Assembly: GCA_964019055.1 (NCBI GenBank)
Contig: OZ025208.1
Coordinates: forward strand, 9,678,539-9,742,538
Length of the DNA stretch: 64,000 nt
Source of the DNA: Anthopleura xanthogrammica
Taxonomy: Eukaryota > Cnidaria > Anthozoa > Actiniaria > Actiniidae
Direction: 5' to 3'
The notes beneath the pieces were generated by a model. That model ran no database searches. It had not been told where the DNA came from and saw nothing but the letters and a program-made list of their open reading frames with translations. Shown here one piece after another: positions 54,649 through 64,000 of the stretch (positions are counted from its first letter, which is position 1; every line of letters begins with the position of its first letter). Position numbers and translations under genes: made by a program.

Positions 54649-56435
54649 GAGGGCGGGTATTCTTCGAGTTACGCGCTTCGAGTTACGCGCATCGAGTTAC
54701 GCGCTTTTCGAGTTACGCGCTCGACCACACCCACATTTGTCTTTGCCCCGCCCTGCGCGTAACTCGAAGACACTAAAGGTTGTTCGTGAGTTCGAGTTAT
54801 CCGCACATCGCGTAACTCGAACACGGTAAGAAGTTTTAATGAATTCGAGTTACGCTCTACTGCGAATAAAAAAGAATATACAAAGAATAAATAGAAATTT
54901 AAAAGAGCAATAATTTAAAGTTTTTGACTTTCATTTATATTTATTACCACTACTTTTCAAAAATATATCATATGATCTAACACGTCATCACGGACAAAGT
55001 ATTTTGTAATTATTGAGGTTGAATATTGAGGTTAAAATGTATAATGATAAAAATTAGACGGCTCACAGTCGATCTGTTCACATTTTTAATTAAGTGTATT
55101 AGTGCATAATGTTCGTAAACCCTTTGATGCCCGTTTTTTCGCTTGCGTGACCACGAAGCAATGTCTCCATGTCAAGGTTGGACTTGATGTGTTCATAAAT
55201 TTACTGAATTTTATCAAGGTCAACCTTGACTTGGAGCTATTGCTTCGTGGTCACGCAAACGAATTCGGGAAGGTGTATATACCTTTTTATTTTTCACATT
55301 ATATTTGATCTTCGTGAAAATTTAAAAAATGTGATATGTGCTAGATTTTCAACTGTAAAGCAAAAAGAATTCACTAACATATGAAAAGTTTTGCAATTCA
55401 AACATTTTCTTAAAAACGTAAATAAAAAGTAAACAGTAAAGAAAGGTCTGTTTAAATGTTCAAGCGAGCTTAACAACAGAAATTACATATCTATTATTTG
55501 GGATTTTGGCGGGATAAAATTAGTAAGCGTCAGAAGTCCATATGGATTTCTGTAAACATGCACAAAAGTCGAAGCTTTATAGTCGTACCTGCAGTCTTTT
55601 CCGTGTTAGTATCACTCAAGTCTTTCGAAACAATTCGAACACAAATGAAATACGAACTTAAATGGACAGTAGGCCTAGTGCGTGATTGACATAAGAAAAC
55701 AAAATTCGTGATCGACGCTTAAACTGCTCAAGAAACAAAAATAAATGTTAGTAAATGACGGTGGGAACAGGGAACGCTGATTGGCTTTTTATGTTGTTGC
55801 AATATTATCACTGACTATCATTACTATTATTATCTTTCTCTTCTTACTAGTATCTGACCCCTAGTATCTCCAGCAAAGTGATTAAGAAACTTTGAACATT
55901 GATATATTTAGGAATATTTTAAATATCAATTATAGTTACTGTTAATTTTATGCCGGATCATTTGAACTTTTAATATAGTCACAAGAATTTACCACGTTTT
56001 TCGATTCTTGTGATATTTTTCAAAACGATTCATTCGTTGCAAAATATATTTACGAAATATTTTAGATGAGAACCATGTCATGAATTGTACCTTGAAAATT
56101 TACTTTTATAAGTTTTTATTGACTTTTATATCTATTTATATAAAATGGCTAATTGATTTATTGCAAATAAATGAAATGAATAAAAATTTCTATTTATTCT
56201 TTGTATATTCTTTTTTATTCGCAGTAGAGCGTAACTCGAATTCATTAAAACTTCTTACCGTGTTCGAGTTACGCGATGTGCGGATAACTCGAACTCACGA
56301 ACAACCTTTAGTGTCTTCGAGTTACGCGCAGGGTGGGGCAAAGACAAATGTGGGTGTGGTCGAGCGCGTAACTCGAAAAGCGCGTAACTCGATGCGCGTA
56401 ACTCGAAGCGCGTAACTCGAAGAATACCCGATCCC
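54649..56435. mobile_element. Mutator-like non-autonomous element with 248 bp terminal inverted repeats
   Basis: Arms 54654-54901 and 56183-56430 are inverse copies with essentially one visible mismatch (GCCCCGCCCTG against GCCCCACCCTG). Each begins CGGGTATTCTTCGAGTTACG and contains about eight CGAGTTACGCGC-type 12-mers in both orientations, probably transposase-binding sites. The 9 bp word GGATTTGCA flanks the element on both sides (54640-54648, 56436-56444), as expected for MULE target-site duplication. The 1.28 kb interior has no transposase frame and holds a nested palindrome at 55121-55277. Assignment to MULE rests on long arms plus a 9 bp repeat; other fold-back types remain possible. 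Confidence 0.75.
55121..55277. mobile_element. MITE-like inverted repeat, family X, nested in the larger element
   Basis: CCGTTTTTTCGCTTGCGTGA...GACCACGAAGCAATG...GTCAAGGTTGGACTTG at left, with mirror CAACCTTGACTTGGAGC...CATTGCTTCGTGGTCACGC (approximate) at right. It corresponds to 11890-12053. Confidence 0.75.
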
Positions 56436-56596
56436 GGATTTGCATTGATGCCTTTCGTGCACACTTACATATCATAATTATTATTTATTCATTCATTATT
56501 TATTTTGGCATATAACCAAATGTTAAAAGCCATAGGGTCCATGGATAGATGTGGCGCTATACAAATGTAGATTATTATTGATTATTATTATTATTA

Positions 56597-57172
56597 CTTT
56601 AAAGTGCTAGTCTTACGAAAATGACACTATCCCTAAAGAATATATTTTATAAAAGTAGACATGTTATATAGTTAATTGTCAAACTTTTATTTCGATACGA
56701 GACCGGGAAGATGTTGTATTTAGCCTGTAAAGTTCGGCATTTTCGGTCCGCCATTAAACGAATGCGTTCCTGTCAGTGGTAGCAATTCAACGAAAGTGAC
56801 GTCATACGCGCAACGATTAAAATTTTTTTTAAAGTTCAGGATTCTTCCCTGTCATTTTCTGCTGATATTTCGCAGGAATTTTCATCTAAAACGCACGCCA
56901 TTTCAGAATATATGGGGTCGCATATAGAGTCAGTATATGGAGAGCAAAGTCAGAAGTGCGCATATGACGTCACGAATAAATACAACTCAGCTGACCGAAC
57001 AATGGCGGACACACTTTTTAGCGATTTTAAGAACGAAATTCATTCCCTTAATTATTTTTTTTCTATCCGATTTCTGTTAATTCGTAAACTATACGACCTA
57101 TTTGTGGATAATAATCACAGAAAAGTGATGATTTTACAGTGTCATTTTAATAAGACTAGCACTTTAAGTGCA
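56597..57172. mobile_element. MITE-like element, about 575 bp
   Basis: Ends CTTTAAAGTGCTAGTCTTAC then GAAAATGACACT, and AGTGTCATTTTAATAAG then ACTAGCACTTTAAG. The interior contains GTGACGTCATACGCG and CGCATATGACGTCACG, also inverse, giving second-level symmetry. No supported gene. Confidence 0.75.
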
Positions 57173-57297
57173 GTAGATGATAAGCTAAGAGTATTAAAAA
57201 TTTAACAAAACAAACAAAATTACAAGCCCTGTTATTATACATTTTACTCACTATCTCGCTTCTGATTGGCCGAGAGCCCTCAGCCAATCCCTGATAT

Positions 57298-57373
57298 CGT
57301 GTGAACTCGACATGATAAATGTATTATCTGTAGGTAAAACCTACAGATAATACATTTATCATGTCGAGTTCAA
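57298..57373. repeat. Perfect hairpin
   Basis: TGAACTCGACATGATAAATG then TATTATCTGTAGGT is followed after a 3-4 base loop by its exact inverse. The arms are about 35 bp. Confidence 0.85.
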
Positions 57374-57460
57374 AGGTCACAATGGAAATGGAAATACGTT
57401 TGCTATTTTTTCGAAAGCAGAATTAAATTTTTATTCTTAGTTTACAAAATGTATAATAAA

Positions 57461-57605
57461 ACAATTATTGAATTCGGTTTACGCACGATATCGTAAATAT
57501 CAAGACCTCGGCCGTTTTATCCTCCTCAGCTAACGGCTTCGGCAGATAACACGGCCTTGGTCTTGATAATTTACGATATCATACTCAACCTCATCCAATA
57601 ATTGC
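57461..57605. mobile_element. Small inverted-repeat element
   Basis: Arms ACAATTATTGAATTCGG...ACGATATCGTAAATATCAAG...CCTCGGCCG and the mirror CGGCCTTGGTCTTGATAATT...TACGATATCATACTC...CCAATAATTG. Mismatches are scattered, so it is older than the neighbouring hairpin. Confidence 0.65.
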
Positions 57606-57729
57606 TTATTATTGGCTCGAACTATAAAAGAGGCTCATTGAACTTTTATCGAGTGCTACTAATGCATACATTGGAAGTCCGTTTTTAAGCCAGGCTGGTT
57701 TCTGATTTCACGACAGATGAGAACATTAT

Positions 57730-59405
57730 TTAGCAACGGGAATATCCACCATAGCTGCTACATGAAAACTTGTAACTAAGCGGGAACCAGCAATATTTCG
57801 ACCAGAAATTTTTTCTGCAGCAGTAATCATGCTGAGCACATCCTCGGTGATAACAGCAGTCACCACAGACCCACTTCCAACAGCTGCACTTTTTCCCACA
57901 CATGCCGTAACAGTTATCATTGTTTGGGTCACTTCGGAGGTTGGTGCACCTATAGAACAATATGAGAAAGATTAGTTGGACTATTGATAGCACTGAGCCA
58001 TGTTGGTTGACTTGAACAAATTATTTGGCCTTGGTGGATATTAAAATCACTCTCAGGAGAATGAAAGACATGGCGGCCATGTAACTGGTTGAAATTGAAA
58101 AAGAGAGCATATAAGTAGTAGATGGATGGTTGAGCATGAAGGGCAATGTCTGCACGTCCTTCACTGAAGGCTCAAAATGGTTTCATGCATGCATGAGATC
58201 CATTCAGCTAATTGATACCGTGCAATTGAAACAATCATATGTACGCCAGTTTTGGCTATCTTTGATTGATTTATTAAATTGACTTACTTCGTAAAGTCCA
58301 AGCTTCCATTTTTCAATTATCACATAGGTTTTTAAGTTATTGAAGTGGTTTGCAGTTGATATGATTAATTCGTAAGCACGCAAAGTATGCACTGACCTTT
58401 TAGACCTATGTGTAGAAGATTCTTCGTCTAGTGCCTCGGAACTTCTAATAACTTCGACCCGTTTCCCTGCCCTGTCAAGAGCACCTAGAAGGTTCAGGCT
58501 CATCAGATGGAATGGTTGGGTGATTTCCTGTGTCATCCCCGAGCCTCCAGCTTGAGCAAGGGTTTTAGAGCAGATCTCCAACAGTCGAGTTTCTTCCATT
58601 TGGCGGATTGTTTCTAGTGCTTGTTTGTGAGCTTCTACCAGAGTTGCGTCATCATCAGCGAGGCCGTTAGCAGGTGAGAACCTTTCTGCTGCAAATCTCT
58701 TGAGTGCCTTGAATGTCCTTGGCACTTCTGCCGGTACAAGAGCTTCCTTGTTCTGTTGACTGAAATTTAACAGGAAACAGTATGCATTACGGGCTAGAAC
58801 ATATTCATTCATTTTCTCTTGTTGGGGGTTTAGCTAACCTATCCAAGTCAATGTATCTTCAGTTAAATCACAATTTACTACCAGCAAACAAAGAAAAAGT
58901 ATTTAAATTACTAAGGAATAACGAAGCATAGTATGAATAGGGAAAACACAAGCTCAATCATTCAGTTTCAATTGCAGGATAGAGATAGAGAAGACCTTAA
59001 AATGTACAGTGTGCATGAATGTGCTTAACAATTTAAAATGACTATTTTTTTAAAGTGCAACTGTACAACAAATAAATAAAATAAATAAGGTTGGTTCAGG
59101 TATTGCTAGGTTTACCTTAAAAAGCCGCTGTCAGCAATCTGAAAGTAGTTGGTATCTCGTGGCAGCTTCATGTACAAAGTCATGGTGTCATTTCCTTTCA
59201 AGGTCTTCATCTCCATGAACCCTTGCCGAATGTCAAACTGAAGTCCAAGCGAATCAGTGTACCGATATTCTCCTTTAATGTGGTTTGGACCAAATGAAGA
59301 CAGCTTTAAACCAATCGGCTCTTCTGCATTGCCTTGCTGTGGGTAGACAAACATGTACACGAAGACCAGCACAGCTACCAATGAGGATTTCCTAAGAAAC
59401 GCCAT
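57730..59405 (-). CDS. Secreted preproprotein with C-terminal Cys-rich PLA2-like (His-Asp) domain
   Basis: Three coding segments on the minus strand: 59405-59116, 58759-58288 and 57949-57730 (stop TAA). The first gives a signal peptide (FLRKSSLVAVLVFVYMFVY, likely cleavage after GNA near residue 27) and a region with FGPNHIKGEYRYTDSLGLQF. The second is a helical region of about 157 codons with a furin-type site RSKR followed by SVHTL. The last has 14 Cys with CGDCCYH and the AQHDYCC segment, which resembles the catalytic HD of phospholipase A2. A secreted, processed protein is implied; enzyme activity is unproven, and a venom, innate-immunity or digestive role cannot be chosen. The first junction keeps phase. 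The second does not: segment two ends at GAA/GTAAGT in phase 0 while segment three begins after CTATAG and needs phase 2. A missed small exon, another donor or a frameshift is possible. Confidence 0.72.
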
Positions 59406-60844
59406 TTTTCATCCAATCTTCTTGTCGCTGGGACTACTTTATTCAGGAGTATGATAATGCACCTCCAGCTAGTCTCATGTTTTTATAGATAGTTGAGCTC
59501 TGCGGCATTTCCTTGATCGCTGAAGTATCTCCCAGTGGATTTAAGCAAACGAGGAAGTAAATTCTTTAAATTTATTCTTTTTCAGGTATTAATATAACTT
59601 AAAACGTTAGCCAAACACCATGGGTGGCTTTCGACTAGAAGGTATTGTACTACTTCGACAACCACACACACGTCCTCATTTTTAAATTTTTTTTATTCTC
59701 TATTTGTATTTTTTTGTAATCTTGATAAATATCCCACCCCCCAAAATCCTTGGTGCTGAAAACACGTTCCTTTAAGTTGGTCCTCCTTCTAATCAGCCTT
59801 TTTTAAAAGACTTAAAAGACTTAAAAGACTTGTAGCATGAAGGGATTAGGGACAAGGTCAAAGGCAGGTTGTTAGCAGCAGGTATGCTGCGTTTTCCGTT
59901 AGAACTCGTCAAGCTTTTTAAATACCACTACAATGTACAAAGGTAAAGATTAAAAGTAATGGGTGAATCTGTTTAGCATAGAGCTGAGAAAGGTCATAAA
60001 GAAAAAATATGTCAGTAAAGAAAAGTAAGAAAAACAAAACCAACTATGTGTACTACAAATTTACGTACTGCCAACTATGTACTACAAATTATGTACTACC
60101 AACTATGTAATTGATAGGCTAAGAACCTGATCGTTTCAGCATTCAACGCTTTAATAGATCTAGCCAAACACAACAAATTAAGTTGCTGATCATTGATATT
60201 AATCCGATCGTTTCAGCATTCAATGCAAAGAGCCAAAAACGACCAAATATGCCATTGGTATTAATCCAATCGTCTCAGCATTCAATGCATAGAGCCAAAA
60301 AAAAATGTAGTTTAAGAAAATTCTTGCTGAGAGAAAAAATTATCGGGTATCAAAATCTACTAAACGTAAAAGGTAAAGTTATCCACCGTCACTAGATACG
60401 CACTAAAGGCTGGATATTAAGGGAATATATAAAATAAATGGGAATTAACAGTGGATTCCACAGAGTGGCTCTTCTTCCATTGGATTCCACTGGTACTATA
60501 TATCTCGAAAGTAGCGCTTGTAATAACTATTTGGACTCTAGTTAGTATCCCTTATCAAAGCAAGTATCGTGACAAAGGTTAATAAGTTATTGAAAAAACA
60601 AACCCTCATGCCAAAGCGAGTTATCTTGTAAACAAGGAAGTAAAATTTTTGACCTTTGTCGCTATATTCGTCCTTATTGCTGAAACAAGGAAATAATTTC
60701 ACGTAAAACGATGGTTTGAATAGTAAAGTCGACTAGGAACTTCTATGATGGTCTGATTTCACCATGCGAAGTTTCAAGAAAAAAACACGAACGTGAACGT
60801 TCGTTACCGCGAACCGCGAACGTCCTTAATTTAGCCTTAAATAT
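59406..60844. other. Upstream flank of the secreted gene, and pre-satellite region
   Basis: No coding exon was recognised. It contains short tandem motifs: AAAAGACTT three times near 59805-59832; AACTATGTACTACAAATT-type repeats near 60040-60110; and three copies of ATCGT(T/C)TCAGCATTCAA with AGAGCCAAAAA tails at about 60129, 60206 and 60269. Confidence 0.5.
59481..59487 (-). promoter_or_regulatory. TATA box of the secreted protein gene
   Basis: TATAAAA on the minus strand, 76 bp upstream of the ATG at 59405. That places transcription start about 30 bp downstream, near 59450, with a short 5' UTR. This agrees with an abundantly expressed secreted product but is prediction only. Confidence 0.5.
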
Positions 60845-63800
60845 CAATTCGATATTTTTATTGACTTTGATTAGTTATTTTCAAAAGGCAATCAACTATC
60901 ATCGTCCTTACAATACATACATATTATGATAATGTTGGTTTGCGTATGATGATGGAATATGAAATGTATATGTGATCGTACCATACTGAATGGACTCTGA
61001 AAAAATTCTGAGCCCCAGATGGGAATTTTCACATACATATCAATTTAATTACATTTTAATTGACTTTCATTCGTTATTTTCAAAAGGCAATCAACTATCA
61101 TCGTCCTTACAATACATACATATTAATTTAATTACATTTTTATTGACTTTCATTCGTTATTTTCAAAAGGCAATCAACTATCATCGTCCTTACAATACAT
61201 ACATATTAATTTAATTACATTTTTATTGACTTTGATTCGTTATTTTCAAAAGGCAATCAACTATCATCGTCCTTACAATACATACATATTAATTTAATTA
61301 CATTTTTATTGACTTTCATTCGTTATTTTCAAAAGGCAATCAACTATCATCGTCCTTACAATACATACATATTAATTTAATTACATTTTTATTGACTTTG
61401 ATTCGTTATTTTCAAAAGGCAATCAACTATCATCGTCCTTACAATACATACATATTAATTTAATTACATTTTTATTGACTTTCATTCGTTATTTTCAAAA
61501 GGCAATCAACTATCATCGTCGTTAGAATACATACATATTAATTTAATTACATTTTTATTGACTTTGATTCGTTATTTTCAAAAGGCAATCAACTATCATC
61601 GTCCTTACAATACATACATATTAATTTAATTACATTTTTATTGACTTTCATTCGTTATTTTCAAAAGGTAATCAACTATCATCGTCCTTACAATACATAC
61701 ATATTAATTTAATTACATTTTTATTGACTTTCATTCGTTATTTTCAAAAGGCAATCAACTATCATCGTCCTTACAATACATACATATTAATTTAATTACA
61801 TTTTTATTGACTTTGATTCGTTATTTTCAAAAGGCAATCAACTATCATCGTCCTTACAATACATACATATTAATTTAATTACATTTTTATTGACTTTCAT
61901 TCGTTATTTTCAAAAGGTAATCAACTATCATCGTCCTTACAATACATACATATTAATTTAATTACATTTTTATTGACTTTCATTCGTTATTTTCAAAAGG
62001 TAATCAACTATCATCGTCCTTACAATACATACATATTAATTTAATTACATTTTTATTGACTTTGATTCGTTATTTTCAAAAGGCAATCAACTATCATCGT
62101 CCTTACAATACATACATATTAATTTAATTACATTTTTATTGACTTTCATTCGTTATTTTCAAAAGGTAATCAACTATCATCGTCCTTACAATACATACAT
62201 ATTAATTTAATTACATTTTTATTGACTTTCATTCGTTATTTTCAAAAGGTAATCAACTATCATCGTCCTTACAATACATACATATTAATTTAATTACATT
62301 TTTATTGACTTTCATTCGTTATTTTCAAAAGGCAATCAACTATCATCGTCCTTACAATACATACATATTAATTTAATTACATTTTTATTGACTTTGATTC
62401 GTTATTTTCAAAAGGTAATCAACTATCATCGTCCTTACAATACATACATATTAATTTAATTACATTTTTATTGACTTTGATTCGTTATTTTCAAAAGGTA
62501 ATCAACTATCATCGTCCTTACAATACATACATATTAATTTAATTACATTTTTATTGACTTTGATTCGTTATTTTCAAAAGGCAATCAACTATCATCGTCC
62601 TTACAATACATACATATTAATTTAATTACATTTTTATTGACTTTGATTCGTTATTTTCAAAAGGTAATCAACTATCATCGTCCTTACAATACATACATAT
62701 TAATTTAATTACATTTTTATTGACTTTCATTCGTTATTTTCAAAAGGTAATCAACTATCATCGTCCTTACAATACATACATATTAATTTAATTACATTTT
62801 TATTGACTTTCATTCGTTATTTTCAAAAGGTAATCAACTATCATCGTCCTTACAATACATACATATTAATTTAATTACATTTTTATTGACTTTCATTCGT
62901 TATTTTCAAAAGGTAATCAACTATCATCGTCCTTACAATACATACATATTAATTTAATTACATTTTTATTGACTTTCATTCGTTATTTTCAAAAGGCAAT
63001 CAACTATCATCGTCCTTACAATACATACATATTAATTTAATTACATTTTTATTGACTTTCATTCGTTATTTTCAAAAGGTAATCAACTATCATCGTCCTT
63101 ACAATACATACATATTAATTTAATTACATTTTTATTGACTTTCATTCGTTATTTTCAAAAGGCAATCAACTATCATCGTCCTTACAATACATACATATTA
63201 ATTTAATTACATTTTTATTGACTTTCATTCGTTATTTTCAAAAGGTAATCAACTATCATCGTCCTTACAATACATACATATTAATTTAATTACATTTTTA
63301 TTGACTTTCATTCGTTATTTTCAAAAGGCAATCAACTATCATCGTCCTTACAATACATACATATTAATTTAATTACATTTTTATTGACTTTCATTCGTTA
63401 TTTTCAAAAGGCAATCAACTATCATCGTCCTTACAATACATACATATTAATTTAATTACATTTTAATTGACTTTCATTCGTTATTTTCAAAAGGCAATCA
63501 ACTATCATCGTCCTTACAATACATACATATTAATTTAATTACATTTTTATTGACTTTCATTCGTTATTTTCAAAAGGCAATCAACTATCATCGTCCTTAC
63601 AATACATACATATTAATTTAATTACATTTTTATTGACTTTCATTCGTTATTTTCAAAAGGCAATCAACTATCATCGTCCTTACAATACATACATATTAAT
63701 TTAATTACATTTTTATTGACTTTCATTCGTTATTTTCAAAAGGCAATCAACTATCATCGTCCTTACAATACATACATATTAATTTAATTACATTTTTATT

Positions 63801-64000
63801 GACTTTCATTCGTTATTTTCAAAAGGCAATCAACTATCATCGTCCTTACAATACATACATATTAATTTAATTACATTTTTATTGACTTTCATTCGTTATT
63901 TTCAAAAGGCAATCAACTATCATCGTCCTTACAATACATACATATTAATTTAATTACATTTTTATTGACTTTCATTCGTTATTTTCAAAAGGCAATCAAC
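60845..64000 (+). repeat. 83 bp AT-rich satellite array, open at the window end
   Basis: Units TTAATTTAATTACATTTTTA / TTGACTTTCATTCGTTATTT / TCAAAAGGCAATCAACTATC / ATCGTCCTTACAATACATAC / ATA. TCGTCCTTAC lies at 61101 and TCGTCCT at 61184, an 83 bp step. About 35 units run from 61040 to the end, preceded by diverged starter units at about 60845-60935. Two common variant sites are CATTCG/GATTCG and GGCAATC/GGTAATC. The true length is unknown. Confidence 0.97.

Noticed and set aside
54632..56464. Arg/Leu/Ser-rich frames containing VTRFELRAS-type words in both directions
   Set aside because: Translation of the CGAGTTACGCGC repeats in the inverted arms, mirrored at both ends.
57726..57932. Alternative 68-codon frame in the last exon of the secreted gene
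   Set aside because: Shifted reading of the Cys-rich exon; the 14-Cys frame with HD motif is far more gene-like.
60845..64000. CRISPR-like array
   Set aside because: 83 bp head-to-tail units without unique spacers; a eukaryotic satellite.

Overview
The window is animal nuclear DNA and AT-rich. Its genes have many short exons with GT-AG introns, and there are dense small inverted-repeat elements, tRNA-derived SINEs, minisatellites and a satellite. The gene content fits an early-branching metazoan, most likely an anthozoan cnidarian such as a stony coral or anemone: a JNK with short exons, STAM, an ANTXR-type receptor, a cluster of intronless class A GPCRs, and a secreted Cys-rich protein with a PLA2-like His-Asp motif. 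The species call is inference. There is one assembly gap of 200 N at 46767-46966.

Layout. 1-4.65 kb: the 3' twelve exons of an ANTXR1/2-like receptor (+), 5' end outside the window. 5.2-6.6 kb: an intronless F-box/LRR gene (-). 6.6-14.3 kb: intergenic, mostly MITE-like elements, with one possible short two-exon start. 14.3-21.3 kb: a complete c-Jun N-terminal kinase gene (-, 12 coding exons). About 2.2 kb of divergent upstream DNA separates it from STAM (+, 23.5-32.2 kb, 19 coding exons, 558 aa). 34.8-40.3 kb: a 17beta-HSD12/3-type short-chain dehydrogenase (+, 11 exons, 312 aa) whose sixth intron holds a 1.5 kb minisatellite of 22 bp units. 42.5-52.5 kb: three related single-exon class A GPCRs in -, +, - order plus a GPCR fragment. 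53.1-53.9 kb: a 56-57 bp minisatellite. 54.6-56.4 kb: a 1.79 kb Mutator-like non-autonomous element with 248 bp nearly identical terminal inverted repeats. 57.7-59.4 kb: a secreted preproprotein gene (-) with a 14-Cys C-terminal domain. 60.8-64.0 kb: an 83 bp satellite running off the window.

There is no operon logic here. Genes that share a pathway only loosely are STAM (endosomal ubiquitin sorting and receptor signalling), JNK (stress signalling) and the receptors (ANTXR, GPCRs). All exon chains were joined by hand from splice consensus, reading phase and family similarity. The STAM, JNK, HSD and ANTXR chains keep phase across every junction. The secreted preproprotein does not at its last junction, and this is flagged.
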